Shown: piece by piece, positions 26,575 to 36,769 of the stretch
Layout of the letters: each line of letters begins with the position of its first letter
How positions within the stretch are numbered: the stretch's first letter is position 1
Assembly: GCF_000025725.1 (NCBI RefSeq)
Contig: NC_013943.1
Span: 992,001-1,056,000, forward strand
Source of the DNA: Denitrovibrio acetiphilus DSM 12809
GTDB taxonomy: Bacteria > Chrysiogenota > Deferribacteres > Deferribacterales > Geovibrionaceae
Direction: 5' to 3'
Length of the DNA stretch: 64,000 nt
Position numbers and translations under genes: made by a program
Notes under the pieces: model-generated
Databases searched by the model: none
What the model saw: only the letters and a program-made list of their open reading frames with translations
What the model was told of the DNA's origin: nothing

Positions 26575-27255
26575 ATGGCTAAAAGTATTTTTCTTGCGGT
26601 ATTAAAGTCTGTGCTGGCTTTAGTGATGACAGTAGTAGTCTTTACTGTCTTCCGCGGGGCAGACAATCACTACAAGCTGACAAACAATCCATCACAGGGC
26701 GAGCTGACAGTTCAGCGCCCCGCAGATGATGACCGCACGCAGGAGGAGATGAAAGAAAATCTTCTGGAACAGGAAGAGCAGGAGATTGTTCCCGAACCTG
26801 TGGAAATAATTATGGATGACATTCCGGTTGATATGGAATTTGAAACCGGCGATGTCTTTGTACCTGTTGCAGAGCCGCAGGTGGATGTCTCTGCTGTTGA
26901 TATGCCTTCCGCACCGAGAGACCAGCAGGCTAAAAGTTCTGCTTCCGGCGCAGAAGGGCTTTATGAACTGAAAAATGTGGATATGAAACCCACCGTGGAA
27001 TACGCAGTTAAACCCGAATACCCTATGTATGCTCTACGGAGCCGCATAGAGGGGAAGGTTTACGTAAAACTGAAGATTAGCACTGCGGGGGCAGTTATTG
27101 ATGCCGAGGTCATGAAGGCTGACCCTGAGGGTGTTTTTGATAAAGCGGCTCTTAAAGCTGTGCGTAAATGGCGGTTTACTCCGGCATATAAGGAAAACAG
27201 GAAGGTGAATGTATGGGGTGTTATCGTACCTATAAGTTTTTCTCTGGAGCAGTAG
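26575..27255 (+). CDS. tonB: TonB energy transducer
   Basis: A 226-residue TonB: N-terminal membrane anchor (VLALVMTVVVFTVF), a Pro/Glu/Asp-rich linker (residues about 50-130) and a C-terminal domain with the YP motif (VKPEYPMYALRSRIEG) and DKAALKAVRKWRF. Probably dedicated to the receptor at 18234, though TonB2 types can serve several receptors. It overlaps the next gene by 43 bases. Confidence 0.9.
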   Translation: MAKSIFLAVLKSVLALVMTVVVFTVFRGADNHYKLTNNPSQGELTVQRPADDDRTQEEMKENLLEQEEQEIVPEPVEIIMDDIPVDMEFETGDVFVPVAEPQVDVSAVDMPSAPRDQQAKSSASGAEGLYELKNVDMKPTVEYAVKPEYPMYALRSRIEGKVYVKLKISTAGAVIDAEVMKADPEGVFDKAALKAVRKWRFTPAYKENRKVNVWGVIVPISFSLEQ

Positions 27256-28358
27256 CACTTATCTTACTGATGATATGTCAGCCTGTATTTGCCTATGATA
27301 TGGAAAGAGGGCTTAAAGATTCAGCAAAAGGCGTTTATGCCGATGCTTATGATCATTTTGAAAAGAGTGACTACAGAGGTGCTCTGGAGCTGATTGAGAG
27401 CTATCTTGATGGCGGTGGAGAGGACAACGGTCTTCTGTGTCTGCTGGCGGGTAATTCACACCTGAAGGAAAATGATCTGGAACATGCCTACGGCTGGTAT
27501 CTGAAATCTGCTGAACTATATGGGGATAACCCCGACATATATAAAACAGCAGGTTCAATTGCGTATCAGCTTAAAAAAGGGGGAGAATCCGAAAGATGTC
27601 TGAGCAAGGCTGTTCAGCTCGGTTTGCAAGATGATTCTGTAAGCAGGATGCTGGCAGATATATATGTGAAACAGGACAGGCTGGCAGAAGCTGAAACTGC
27701 CCTTAAAGCTGTTCGTGACCGAAATGAGAAAGACAACAAGCTGATGCTTTATATATATGCAAAAAACGGAAAGATCAGAAATGCAAGGCACATGCTGCAT
27801 CATCTGGTGGATAATACACGCAGTGACTGGTGGAAGCTTTATGGGATGTATGTGATGGAAAACGACCCGAAAGAGGCAGCAGCAGCCTTTCGTGTTTACA
27901 TAAAGACATCTGATGTTCAGCCGGACGAGATGAGAATGATATCGGGACTTTTAGCTAAACAGAAAGTTTATGATGAGGCATACGAGATTATGGATAGGAT
28001 AGGTGTTGAAAAAACATGCAGTGATTACAGTACACAGGGGAGAATGGGGTATAAGCTCGGCAGGTTTGATGAAACCAGAGATGTCCTCGAAAAATCTATG
28101 GAAAAGGGATGTATGAAGGAGAGCGGTTTAACACTCGCCTATGTCTATTATCGAAAAGGGGAGTACGGACGTGCCGCAGATATGTTTGAAAAGTTCAGCA
28201 ATAGACCGAAGATGGTCTATATGGCTGCGCTTTCCAGATACAAAAACGGTGAATACTCCAGCGCAGAGACATTGCTTAGGTCGCTGCCTGGAAACAGCAA
28301 ACTGAAAAATAAAGTAAGTAAACTATATAAACTAATAGGGGACAAGAATGATAACTAA
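27213..28358 (+). CDS. Periplasmic TPR protein of the TonB2 cluster
   Basis: A 381-residue protein with a signal peptide (cleavage near VFA) and repeated TPR-like helical pairs throughout (EKSDYRGALELIESYL, HLKENDLEHAYGWYLKSAEL, EYGRAADMFEKFSNRP). TPR proteins end the TonB2/TtpC clusters of Vibrio and Shewanella, where one is reported to affect TonB2 function. The ATG at 27213 lies inside tonB with GGAAGGTG upstream; the overlap suggests translational coupling. Confidence 0.8.
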   Translation: MGCYRTYKFFSGAVALILLMICQPVFAYDMERGLKDSAKGVYADAYDHFEKSDYRGALELIESYLDGGGEDNGLLCLLAGNSHLKENDLEHAYGWYLKSAELYGDNPDIYKTAGSIAYQLKKGGESERCLSKAVQLGLQDDSVSRMLADIYVKQDRLAEAETALKAVRDRNEKDNKLMLYIYAKNGKIRNARHMLHHLVDNTRSDWWKLYGMYVMENDPKEAAAAFRVYIKTSDVQPDEMRMISGLLAKQKVYDEAYEIMDRIGVEKTCSDYSTQGRMGYKLGRFDETRDVLEKSMEKGCMKESGLTLAYVYYRKGEYGRAADMFEKFSNRPKMVYMAALSRYKNGEYSSAETLLRSLPGNSKLKNKVSKLYKLIGDKNDN

Positions 28359-31179
28359 GAATCTGAAAATACTGATACTCGCCTTGCTGGTCGCTTTTAC
28401 AGCTTCATGTGAGAAAAATAACGCTCAGACAGCAAAATACACGTCTGAGCCTCTGCCGGTAAGACAGGACATAGTGCAGGGGGAGCTGGATAACGGGCTT
28501 AAATATTACATTATGCCTAACAGTTATCCGGACAACACAGTGGAACTCAGACTTAATGTCCGCACAGGTTCCCTTAACGAAACAGATGCCGAAAGCGGGC
28601 TTGCGCATTTTGTTGAGCACATGGCTTTTAACGGGACTAAGCATTTCCCCGGTAACGGCGTGATAGATTTTATGGAAGAAGCCGGACTTACTTTCGGTAA
28701 GCACAGCAATGCATATACATCTACTAATGTTACAAACTATCAGCTCACAATACCCCTCGAGAAGGAAGGGCTTTTTGATAAAAGTTTTCTGATTCTGCGG
28801 GACTGGGCGGACGGGCTTTTGTTCAACCCTGAAGAGATTGAAAAAGAGAAGGGAGTTATTGTCGAAGAGTGGCGTATGCGGAACGACTATAAAACAAGGC
28901 TCCGCAATATGCGCAGGGACATCCTGCTTGCCGGGTCAAAATTCCCCGACAGAAAACCTATCGGCGACATGGATGTTGTGAAAGGCGCCACAAGGGAACT
29001 CTTAAAAGGTTATTATGACAAATGGTATACCGCTGAGAATATGTCTGTGATCGTTGTGGGAGATATTGACCCTGTTAAAGCGGAAGAGCTTATTAAAAAA
29101 GGCTTTTCAGATATGGAAAAGAAAAGTACGCCGGAGGCAGCATCACAGGATGTTCCCCTTTCTGATAGATTTCGTTTTGAGGTGATAACTGACGAAGAGG
29201 CTCCGAGTCTTTCGTTTTCCATAAATCATCTGAAAAAGACAAAACCTCTTGAAACTTATGATGACTATAAAACACATATACTTGAACAGGGTGTCACATT
29301 CATGTTCAATCAGCGTATGTCCAGAAAAAAACTTTCAGGAGATACCGACTTGTTTGCTTTTCGTGCCGGAGTGGGCAGAATAGCTGACACAACAAAGGAT
29401 TATATCTTTTCATCTATGCTGGATGAGGAAAACTACATACAGGATATGGATGAGTTTTTCATGGAGATTGAGCGTATGAAAAGATTCGGCTTTACTGTGG
29501 ACGAGATGAAGGAATTTGAAAAAGTGATGCATCAGCAGCTTGAAAGGTACTCCAGAGAAGACAAGGTCTTTGAGTCTGCTAATCAGGCGAGAATGATTAT
29601 AAACTTCGATACCTCCGGAGGAGACCTCATGACTCCTGCACAGGAGCTCGCAGTTTTCGACAAGGTAACATCGGAAGTCAACATAACCAGCTTTAACAGG
29701 AAGTTCCAGGAGATGCTGGACACCAAAGACCGCGTTGTAATAGTCTCTGTTCCTGAAAAACTTGAAGGTGAGCTGAACCTGGATCTTCAGTCTGTGAAAG
29801 ACTCTATGGAGGCAGCAGCGAAGGCTGATCTTAAGGAGATGACATCTGTTTCAGGAAAAAACAGCCTTATGGAAGAAATTCCTGAGCCGGCGAAGATAAC
29901 TGCACAGCAGAAGATAGACCTGCTAGAAGCTGATATGGTTAAGCTTGAAAACGGAGCAACACTTTATATTCATAAATCAGACCTTAAAAAACACGAGTTC
30001 GAGATCATGGCGATTAGACCAGGCGGCTATTCTGTTCTGGACGATGAAGAATATATGGCGGCGTCATCACTCGGTTCTGTGATAAACACTAGCGGCTTTG
30101 CCGGGCTGGACAGAAACAGTATCAGCAGAATTCTTGCGGGTCATAAAGTCTCTGTGGATACAAAAACAACTGAGAATTATGAAACATTTTCAGGCGGAGG
30201 AGACAGTGAGGATCTGGAGCTTGCTTTTCAGCTTCTGAACAGATATCTCACATCTTTCGAGGTTACTGACCAGTCTTATTCTGTCGCACAGGAATCACTG
30301 AAAAAACGTATCGACAGTGACGCCAGAAATAAATTTTCAGTATATATGAGAAGCATTCTGACTGATCTTTACAACGAAAACTATCGGAGATCATATCTGG
30401 AGAAAGGCGATTTAGACAAGCTCGACAAAGATTTTTTTGCTGGCTTGTATAACAAACTCTACGGAGACATTGACGGGTATGTTTTTGTAATATCAGGTGA
30501 TGTGGATCCTGCTGAGACAGCAGAACTTTTTGCAAGATACATCGGCAGCATAAAGCCGTCCGGTAACATTGCAGAGAGGACACAGTACAAAGACAGGAAT
30601 GTACGCTTCGCTGCGAAATCAGGGAACTTCATAGGACAGGGTGATGTTGAGCCTAAAACCACAGTGATAATGAGGTTTGAAAACGATGTGCCTGATAAAG
30701 AGGAATATACTGTCGCAGATACTTTCGCTTCTCTTGTTTTTAAAAAGCAGCTCCGCAAAGAGGTTCGTGAGAAACTCGGCGGTGTTTACAGCATTACAGG
30801 CTTTTTCAGAAAAGATAATTTTAAAGAGCAGTATGCAAGAGGTATGGTACGTTTCACCTGTGACCCTGAAAGGACAAACGAACTTATTGCTGCTGTAAAT
30901 CAGATTATAAATGCACTGCCCGAAAATGGCGTGAGCGAAGCTGATCTGACAGAGGCGAAAGAGCAGTTTAAGCTTTCCATCGAAGATTCGAAGAAGAGGA
31001 ACAGCTTCTGGCTTAAAAACATAGCCTATCATGTACTTTTCGATCAGCCGGTTCAGTCCACCGAAGAGTATGTTAAATACATAGACAGCATAACTGTTGA
31101 TGACGTTAACAGCTTTATAAGAGATTTTATGAAAGGGAACAGTGAATTTGTTGTTCGGTTTGAGCCGGAGGCAAAATGA
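28348..31179 (+). CDS. M16 zinc peptidase lipoprotein (FusC/PqqL-like)
   Basis: A 943-residue inverzincin. Lipobox FTASC with Cys21 and no Asp at +2, so outer-membrane retention is likely. The N-terminal catalytic half has HFVEH (His87, Glu90, His91), the inverted zinc motif, with the third ligand expected around Glu174 in GVIVEEWR. The C-terminal half is the inactive M16 repeat (LRKEVREKLGGVYSI). The length matches two-lobed PqqL/FusC. FusC of Pectobacterium cuts imported ferredoxin in the periplasm, and E. coli PqqL lies beside a TonB receptor. Here the gene follows a TonB system and precedes a peptide importer, so it probably degrades an imported polypeptide. Confidence 0.9.
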   Translation: MITKNLKILILALLVAFTASCEKNNAQTAKYTSEPLPVRQDIVQGELDNGLKYYIMPNSYPDNTVELRLNVRTGSLNETDAESGLAHFVEHMAFNGTKHFPGNGVIDFMEEAGLTFGKHSNAYTSTNVTNYQLTIPLEKEGLFDKSFLILRDWADGLLFNPEEIEKEKGVIVEEWRMRNDYKTRLRNMRRDILLAGSKFPDRKPIGDMDVVKGATRELLKGYYDKWYTAENMSVIVVGDIDPVKAEELIKKGFSDMEKKSTPEAASQDVPLSDRFRFEVITDEEAPSLSFSINHLKKTKPLETYDDYKTHILEQGVTFMFNQRMSRKKLSGDTDLFAFRAGVGRIADTTKDYIFSSMLDEENYIQDMDEFFMEIERMKRFGFTVDEMKEFEKVMHQQLERYSREDKVFESANQARMIINFDTSGGDLMTPAQELAVFDKVTSEVNITSFNRKFQEMLDTKDRVVIVSVPEKLEGELNLDLQSVKDSMEAAAKADLKEMTSVSGKNSLMEEIPEPAKITAQQKIDLLEADMVKLENGATLYIHKSDLKKHEFEIMAIRPGGYSVLDDEEYMAASSLGSVINTSGFAGLDRNSISRILAGHKVSVDTKTTENYETFSGGGDSEDLELAFQLLNRYLTSFEVTDQSYSVAQESLKKRIDSDARNKFSVYMRSILTDLYNENYRRSYLEKGDLDKLDKDFFAGLYNKLYGDIDGYVFVISGDVDPAETAELFARYIGSIKPSGNIAERTQYKDRNVRFAAKSGNFIGQGDVEPKTTVIMRFENDVPDKEEYTVADTFASLVFKKQLRKEVREKLGGVYSITGFFRKDNFKEQYARGMVRFTCDPERTNELIAAVNQIINALPENGVSEADLTEAKEQFKLSIEDSKKRNSFWLKNIAYHVLFDQPVQSTEEYVKYIDSITVDDVNSFIRDFMKGNSEFVVRFEPEAK

Positions 31180-32990
31180 TGAAGCGACTCATTCTGTTTG
31201 CAGTTCTTGCGCTTCTGCCATTTCAGACAGTGTATGCAGAAATGACAAAGACACATGTGTATTCTCTTATCGGGGAAGCAAAATATGGTGCAGAATTTAA
31301 GCATTTTGACTATGTTAACCCTGATGCTCCGAAAGGGGGAACTCTCCGTATGGCTTTTTCAGGTACATATGATTCATTCAATAACTTTGCTATCAAAGGG
31401 AAGTCTGTTGTCGGCATAGGATATATCTATGACACACTTATGGAATCATCCGACGACGAACCGAGCAGTTATTACGGCTTGCTGGCAGAGAGTCTTGAAT
31501 ATCCGGACGATTACTCAAGTGTGATTTTTACCCTGCGTAAAAATGCAAAGTGGAATGATGGAAAACCTGTTACAGCAGATGATGTTGTTTTCAGCTTTTA
31601 CGAGATTACAAAAGTCAGTCCATTTTACAGTAACTACTTTAAGCTGGTGAAGAAAGTGGAGGCTCTTGACAGATACCGTGTCCGTTTTGAATTTGATGAA
31701 ACACAGACCAGCTTTGAAATGCCTCTTATCGCCGGACAGCTTACGATTATACCGAAGCACTTCTGGAAAGACAAAGATCTTTCAAGAGGAGGGCTTGAAA
31801 ATATACCTCTCGGCAGCGGTCCGTACAGGATTGCCGGATATGAAGCGGGTAAAAATGTAGTTTACGAACGGGTTCCTGACTATTGGGGAGCAGATGTCCC
31901 TGTTAATGTAGGCAGATATAACTTTGACAGGATAGTCTATGAGTATTTCAGAGACCAGACAGTAGCATTTGAAGCTTTTAAAGCAGGGCATTACGATTTG
32001 CGAAATGAAAGTGCCGGCAAAAGATGGTTTAAGGGATATACAGGAAAATATTTTGACATGGGACTGATCAAAAAGATGGAGGTTCCTCATAAAAAACCTA
32101 TGGGAATCGCAGGCATTTTTATGAATACGTCATCAGAATTTCTGAGTGATATTAACCTGAGAAAAGCACTGACTTATGTCTATGACTATGACTGGATAAA
32201 TCAGAATATCCTTTACGGTCAGAATGTCAGACACACAAGCTTCTTTTCCAATACAGAGATGATGGCGGATGGGGAAGCCACAGAAAAAGAGCTTGATCTT
32301 CTGCGTTCCCTCGGGGCGGATGCAGAGAAATTCCGTCAGCAAGTAGAGATATATAAAACGAATGGAGATGGAAATAACAGAGCAGGGCTTATGAAAGCTG
32401 TCGAGCTGCTCACGTCTGCCGGTTACTACTATAAAGACGGAAAGATGTATACTCCTGACGGGCGCTATGTGTCTCTGGAGATACTAACGTCTTCTAAAAC
32501 ACTGGAAAAACAGCTTATGCCTCTTAAACAGGGGCTGGAGCGTATAGGCATAGATATGTTTCTGCGGTATGTCGATTCTTCTCAGTATGTTTCAAAGGTT
32601 CGCAGTAAGGATTATATGATGATTTATTCTCGTGTGAAACAATCCTTTTCTCCCGGGAACGAACAGCGGAATATGTGGGCTTCATTATCTGCCGAAGAAG
32701 AGGGGAGTAGAAACTATGCAAAAATCAAAGATCCTCTGATCGATAAACTTGTAGACCATCTTATCAATGCCAAAGACAGAGAGAGTCTGAAAATTGCTGC
32801 GAGAGCACTGGACAGAGTTCTCCTTAACGGGTATTACGTGATACCAACAGGATACAGCGATAGATACAGAATCGCATACTGGGACAAGTTCGACAGACCG
32901 GAAAAGATGCCTGAATACTCTCTCGGGTTCAGTTCATGGTGGATTGTGCCTGAAAAAGCAGCAGAGATTGCAAAACGGGTTAACAGATGA
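31176..32990 (+). CDS. yejA: YejA-like periplasmic peptide-binding protein
   Basis: A 604-residue family-5 extracellular solute-binding protein with signal peptide (cleavage after VYA) and the typical start [17 protein letters not shown], which is characteristic of YejA. It binds oligopeptides and delivers them to YejBEF. It overlaps the peptidase gene by 4 bases, tying proteolysis and peptide import into one transcript. Confidence 0.88.
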   Translation: MMKRLILFAVLALLPFQTVYAEMTKTHVYSLIGEAKYGAEFKHFDYVNPDAPKGGTLRMAFSGTYDSFNNFAIKGKSVVGIGYIYDTLMESSDDEPSSYYGLLAESLEYPDDYSSVIFTLRKNAKWNDGKPVTADDVVFSFYEITKVSPFYSNYFKLVKKVEALDRYRVRFEFDETQTSFEMPLIAGQLTIIPKHFWKDKDLSRGGLENIPLGSGPYRIAGYEAGKNVVYERVPDYWGADVPVNVGRYNFDRIVYEYFRDQTVAFEAFKAGHYDLRNESAGKRWFKGYTGKYFDMGLIKKMEVPHKKPMGIAGIFMNTSSEFLSDINLRKALTYVYDYDWINQNILYGQNVRHTSFFSNTEMMADGEATEKELDLLRSLGADAEKFRQQVEIYKTNGDGNNRAGLMKAVELLTSAGYYYKDGKMYTPDGRYVSLEILTSSKTLEKQLMPLKQGLERIGIDMFLRYVDSSQYVSKVRSKDYMMIYSRVKQSFSPGNEQRNMWASLSAEEEGSRNYAKIKDPLIDKLVDHLINAKDRESLKIAARALDRVLLNGYYVIPTGYSDRYRIAYWDKFDRPEKMPEYSLGFSSWWIVPEKAAEIAKRVNR

Positions 32991-34090
32991 CACCGTATAT
33001 ACTTCGTCGGCTGATTCTCGTTGTGCCCACTCTCATAGGGATTATAACTATAAATTTTTTTCTGGTGCAGATGGCGCCAGGCGGTCCTCTGGAGACTATG
33101 ATTGCCCGTATAACCGGCGAAGAGGTTACAGCGGAATCGAGGGCGCTTCGTCAGGAAGATTCTGACAGCAGCCTTCAGATAAAAGGTGAGTCTGCACCGG
33201 CGGGAAAATCCGAAGGTGCAGAGAATATCTCGCCGGAACTCATGGAGAAGCTCAGGGAGCTTTATGGTTTTGACAAACCTCTATATGTACGTTATCTGAC
33301 TATGCTGCGGGATTTTGCTGTATTTGACTTCGGCGACAGTTTCTTTATTGATAAATCTGTTCTGGAGCTGATAAAGGAAAAAATGCCTGTTTCCATATCG
33401 TTGGGCATATGGAGCACTTTGCTGGTTTATCTGGTGAGTATACCGCTTGGAATTGCGAAGTCTGTCCGGCACGGGAGCAGGTTTGATATATGGAGCTCGT
33501 TTGCTGTGATCATAGGATCTGCTGTCCCTGTCTTTCTGTTTGCTGTGATACTCGTGATACTTTTTGCAGGGGGGAACTATTTTGCGTGGTTTCCTCTGCG
33601 TGGGTTGGTTTCGGACGGTTTTGCAGACATGACCATTATGGAAAAGATACTGGATTATCTGTGGCATATGTGCCTGCCTGTTTTTGCCATGCTGATAGGC
33701 AGTTTTGCATCACTGACGATGCTGACTAAAAACTCTTTTCTGGACGAGATAGGTAAACAGTATGTCCTGACAGCAAGAGCGAAGGGGCTGAAGGAGAAGA
33801 CTATCCTTTACGGGCATGTTTTCAGGAACTCTATGCTGATAGTCATATCCGGCTTTCCGGCTGCTTTTATCTCTATGTTTTTCACAGGTTCGCTTCTGAT
33901 AGAGGTGATCTTTTCGCTGGACGGTCTTGGGCTTATGGGGTTTGAGGCAACCATGAGCAGAGATTATCCTGTGATGTTTTCAACGCTCTATGTTTTTACT
34001 CTGCTGGGGCTTGTTCTTAATATTCTAAGCGACATTACTTACTGTCTTGTTGATCCCAGAATAAACTTTAATGCTGCGTCGAGGGGATAG
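32987..34090 (+). CDS. yejB: YejB-like peptide ABC permease
   Basis: A 367-residue permease with the N-terminal signature of the DppB/OppB/YejB group ([22 protein letters not shown]), a long insertion before the second helix as in YejB, and the EAA-loop region ([21 protein letters not shown]). It overlaps yejA by 4 bases. Confidence 0.9.
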   Translation: MTPYILRRLILVVPTLIGIITINFFLVQMAPGGPLETMIARITGEEVTAESRALRQEDSDSSLQIKGESAPAGKSEGAENISPELMEKLRELYGFDKPLYVRYLTMLRDFAVFDFGDSFFIDKSVLELIKEKMPVSISLGIWSTLLVYLVSIPLGIAKSVRHGSRFDIWSSFAVIIGSAVPVFLFAVILVILFAGGNYFAWFPLRGLVSDGFADMTIMEKILDYLWHMCLPVFAMLIGSFASLTMLTKNSFLDEIGKQYVLTARAKGLKEKTILYGHVFRNSMLIVISGFPAAFISMFFTGSLLIEVIFSLDGLGLMGFEATMSRDYPVMFSTLYVFTLLGLVLNILSDITYCLVDPRINFNAASRG

Positions 34091-34091
34091 C

Positions 34092-35120
34092 ATGTTTGAA
34101 ATATCACCTTTAAATAAACGCAGATTCAAGAGATTTATGAAGAATAAAAGGGGGAGCGTAAGCCTTGTCATATTCATGTCGCTGTTTATCCTGAGCCTCT
34201 TTGCCGAGGTTATCGCAAATGATAAACCGTTGATGATAAAGTATCATGGCGAGTTTTATTTCCCTGTATTAAAGCAATATACAGAAAAAGATCTAGGCGG
34301 TTTTTTTGAAACAGAGGCAAACTACAGAGACCCGTATCTGAGAGAAATGATCGAAGAGGACGGCTTCATCGTTTGGGCACCTGTGAAGTACAGCTATGCA
34401 ACCATAAGGTACGATCTGCCTGAACCCCCTCCGACACCCCCCACATGGGAAAATCCGCTGGGGACAGATGATCAGGGGCGGGATGTTTTTGCCCGTTTGC
34501 TATACGGTTTTAGGCTTTCTGTGCTTTTCGGTATAATGCTGACCATAGTCACGTCTTTTATCGGCATATGTGCCGGAGCTGTTCAGGGATATTATGGCGG
34601 TAGGATTGACCTTTTTGGTCAGCGCTTTATGGAGATATGGTCGGGCATTCCTATGCTTTACATGCTGATAATAATGAGCAGTCTCATACGTCCCGGTTTC
34701 TGGTGGCTTCTGTTTATTATGACAATTTTCGGCTGGATGGGGCTTGTAGGTGTTGTTCGTGCGGAATTTCTGAAAGGTCGTCAGCTTGAATATGTACTTG
34801 CAGCCAAGGCTCTTGGGGTTAGTGACGGCGGGATGATATTCCGGCACATACTGCCAAATGCCATGGTTGCCACTATGACATTTTTCCCGTTCATTCTAAG
34901 TGGCTCGATAGGTGTGCTTACGTCTCTTGATTTCCTCGGTTTCGGTATGCCTCCAGGTTCGCCGTCCCTCGGAGAACTGCTGGCAGCGGGTAAGTCTAAT
35001 CTGTATGCACCGTGGCTGGGAGTTTCTGCATTTCTTACTGTTTCTGTGATGCTCTCTCTTCTGATATTCATCGGGGAAGCTCTGCGTGATGCTTTTGACC
35101 CGAGACACATAGGTAAATAA
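34092..35120 (+). CDS. yejE: YejE-like peptide ABC permease
   Basis: A 342-residue permease: basic start (NKRRFKRFMKNKRGS), one helix, a periplasmic region containing PLGTDDQGRDVFARLLYG typical of DppC/OppC/YejE, then five helices and the EAA loop (AAKALGVSDGGMIFRHILPN). The ATG at 34092 follows GAGGGG directly after the yejB stop; an earlier in-frame ATG at 34071 lies inside yejB and has no ribosome-binding site. Confidence 0.9.
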   Translation: MFEISPLNKRRFKRFMKNKRGSVSLVIFMSLFILSLFAEVIANDKPLMIKYHGEFYFPVLKQYTEKDLGGFFETEANYRDPYLREMIEEDGFIVWAPVKYSYATIRYDLPEPPPTPPTWENPLGTDDQGRDVFARLLYGFRLSVLFGIMLTIVTSFIGICAGAVQGYYGGRIDLFGQRFMEIWSGIPMLYMLIIMSSLIRPGFWWLLFIMTIFGWMGLVGVVRAEFLKGRQLEYVLAAKALGVSDGGMIFRHILPNAMVATMTFFPFILSGSIGVLTSLDFLGFGMPPGSPSLGELLAAGKSNLYAPWLGVSAFLTVSVMLSLLIFIGEALRDAFDPRHIGK

Positions 35121-36697
35121 TGGAAAATATACTTGAGATAAAGAACCTGAATATTGTTTTTGAAATGGAAAATCATGTTGTTGAAGCTGTGAGGGATTTC
35201 AGCTTTGAAGTCCGCAGAGGCGAGATATTTGCACTGGTAGGTGAGAGCGGTTCAGGTAAATCTGTATGCGCACACACCATAACAGGCTTAATGAGCTCTC
35301 AGGGGGCAAAGATCCGGAGAGGGAGTATAAAGCTTAATTCCAGAGAACTTTCAGGGCTTATCAATGATGATATGCGGAAAATAAGAGGCGGAGAGATCGC
35401 ATATATCTTTCAGGAGCCAATGGTTTCACTTAACCCTCTGCATACAGTCATCAGACAGGTGACCGAACGTATGCGGGTTATAGATAAAATGCCTGAGAAG
35501 AAGGCAAGACAGAAGGCTTTGGGCTTGCTTCATGAGGTGGGCATCAGGGATATCGCTTCCAGACTGAGCCAGTACCCTCACCAGTTCTCAGGCGGTGAGC
35601 GTCAGCGTGTTATGATAGCTATGGCTCTTGCCGGGGAACCGTCTTTGCTGGTGGCTGATGAGCCGACAACAGCACTGGATGTTACTGTACAGAAACAGAT
35701 CCTTGAACTTCTTAAAAAACTTAATAAAGAGAGAAATATGTCCGTACTGCTGATCACCCATGATCTGGGCATCGTGCGCGAATATGCCCATAGGGTTGCA
35801 GTGGTTAAGGATGGGCTTATGGTTGAAACAGCAGAGACTGAGAAGCTCTTTTCTGATCCGCAGACAAAATATGCCAGAGAACTTCTGTCTGATGTTGACA
35901 TAGCCTATGCTTGCCCTCCGGACAGCCTTGAACCTGTTCTCGATATACGGAACCTGAACGTCCGTTACACAGGGAAGGGGATAAAAGGGAGATACGATGT
36001 ACACGCAGTAAAAGGCGCCTCTTTTGTTTTAAATCAGGGTGCTTCTGTGGGAATAGTTGGTGAAAGCGGTTCGGGCAAGTCGTCCCTTGCCAGAGGCATT
36101 CTGCGGTTGACTGATGCGCACGGGGAAGCCCTTTATAAAGGTGTTGACCTGATGAAACTCAGTGCCGGAGACATGCGTAGCTACAGAAGGCATGTTCAGA
36201 TAGTTTTTCAGGATCCGTTCGGAAGCCTGAACCCCAGAATGACAGCGGGGATGATCGTTGCGGAAGGGTTAAAAGCATCCGGTATGAAAGATAAGGAACA
36301 GATCCGCAAAAAAGTTCTTAAAGCATTTGACGATGTGAATCTGGACAGAGAGATGTTTAATAGATATCCCCACGAGTTTTCCGGAGGTCAGCGTCAGCGG
36401 ATAGCCATTGCAAGGGCTGTTGTCATGGAGCCGGAAGTGATATTTCTGGATGAGGCGACATCATCGCTGGATAAGGTCGTACAGAATCAGGTGATAGAGC
36501 TTCTGGCGGAGATTCAGAACAGGTATGGCATTTCTTATGTTTTTATCAGTCACGATCTCAGTGTTGTTAAGTCAATATGCGATGAAGTTCTCGTCATGAA
36601 GGACGGTGAGATAGTTGAAATGGGACAGACAGAAAAGATACTGTCGACCCCTGAAAACGCTTATACAAAACAGCTTATAGAGGCTTCATATCTTTAG
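35120..36697 (+). CDS. yejF: YejF-like double ATPase of the peptide importer
   Basis: A 525-residue protein with two ABC ATPase domains. Domain 1: GESGSGKSV, FSGGERQR, LLVADEPTTALD. Domain 2: GESGSGKSS, FSGGQRQR, VIFLDEATSSLD. YejF drives YejABEF, which in enteric bacteria imports peptides including microcin C. The start ATG overlaps the yejE stop by one base. It is the last gene of the 21.7-kb collinear run; no clear terminator follows. Confidence 0.9.
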   Translation: MENILEIKNLNIVFEMENHVVEAVRDFSFEVRRGEIFALVGESGSGKSVCAHTITGLMSSQGAKIRRGSIKLNSRELSGLINDDMRKIRGGEIAYIFQEPMVSLNPLHTVIRQVTERMRVIDKMPEKKARQKALGLLHEVGIRDIASRLSQYPHQFSGGERQRVMIAMALAGEPSLLVADEPTTALDVTVQKQILELLKKLNKERNMSVLLITHDLGIVREYAHRVAVVKDGLMVETAETEKLFSDPQTKYARELLSDVDIAYACPPDSLEPVLDIRNLNVRYTGKGIKGRYDVHAVKGASFVLNQGASVGIVGESGSGKSSLARGILRLTDAHGEALYKGVDLMKLSAGDMRSYRRHVQIVFQDPFGSLNPRMTAGMIVAEGLKASGMKDKEQIRKKVLKAFDDVNLDREMFNRYPHEFSGGQRQRIAIARAVVMEPEVIFLDEATSSLDKVVQNQVIELLAEIQNRYGISYVFISHDLSVVKSICDEVLVMKDGEIVEMGQTEKILSTPENAYTKQLIEASYL

Positions 36698-36769
36698 AAC
36701 AGAGTACGTGTGTCGGGCTGAGAGCGCTGGGATGTGATGCTGTTACTTCAAATGCGGGAAGGGTGAGAG

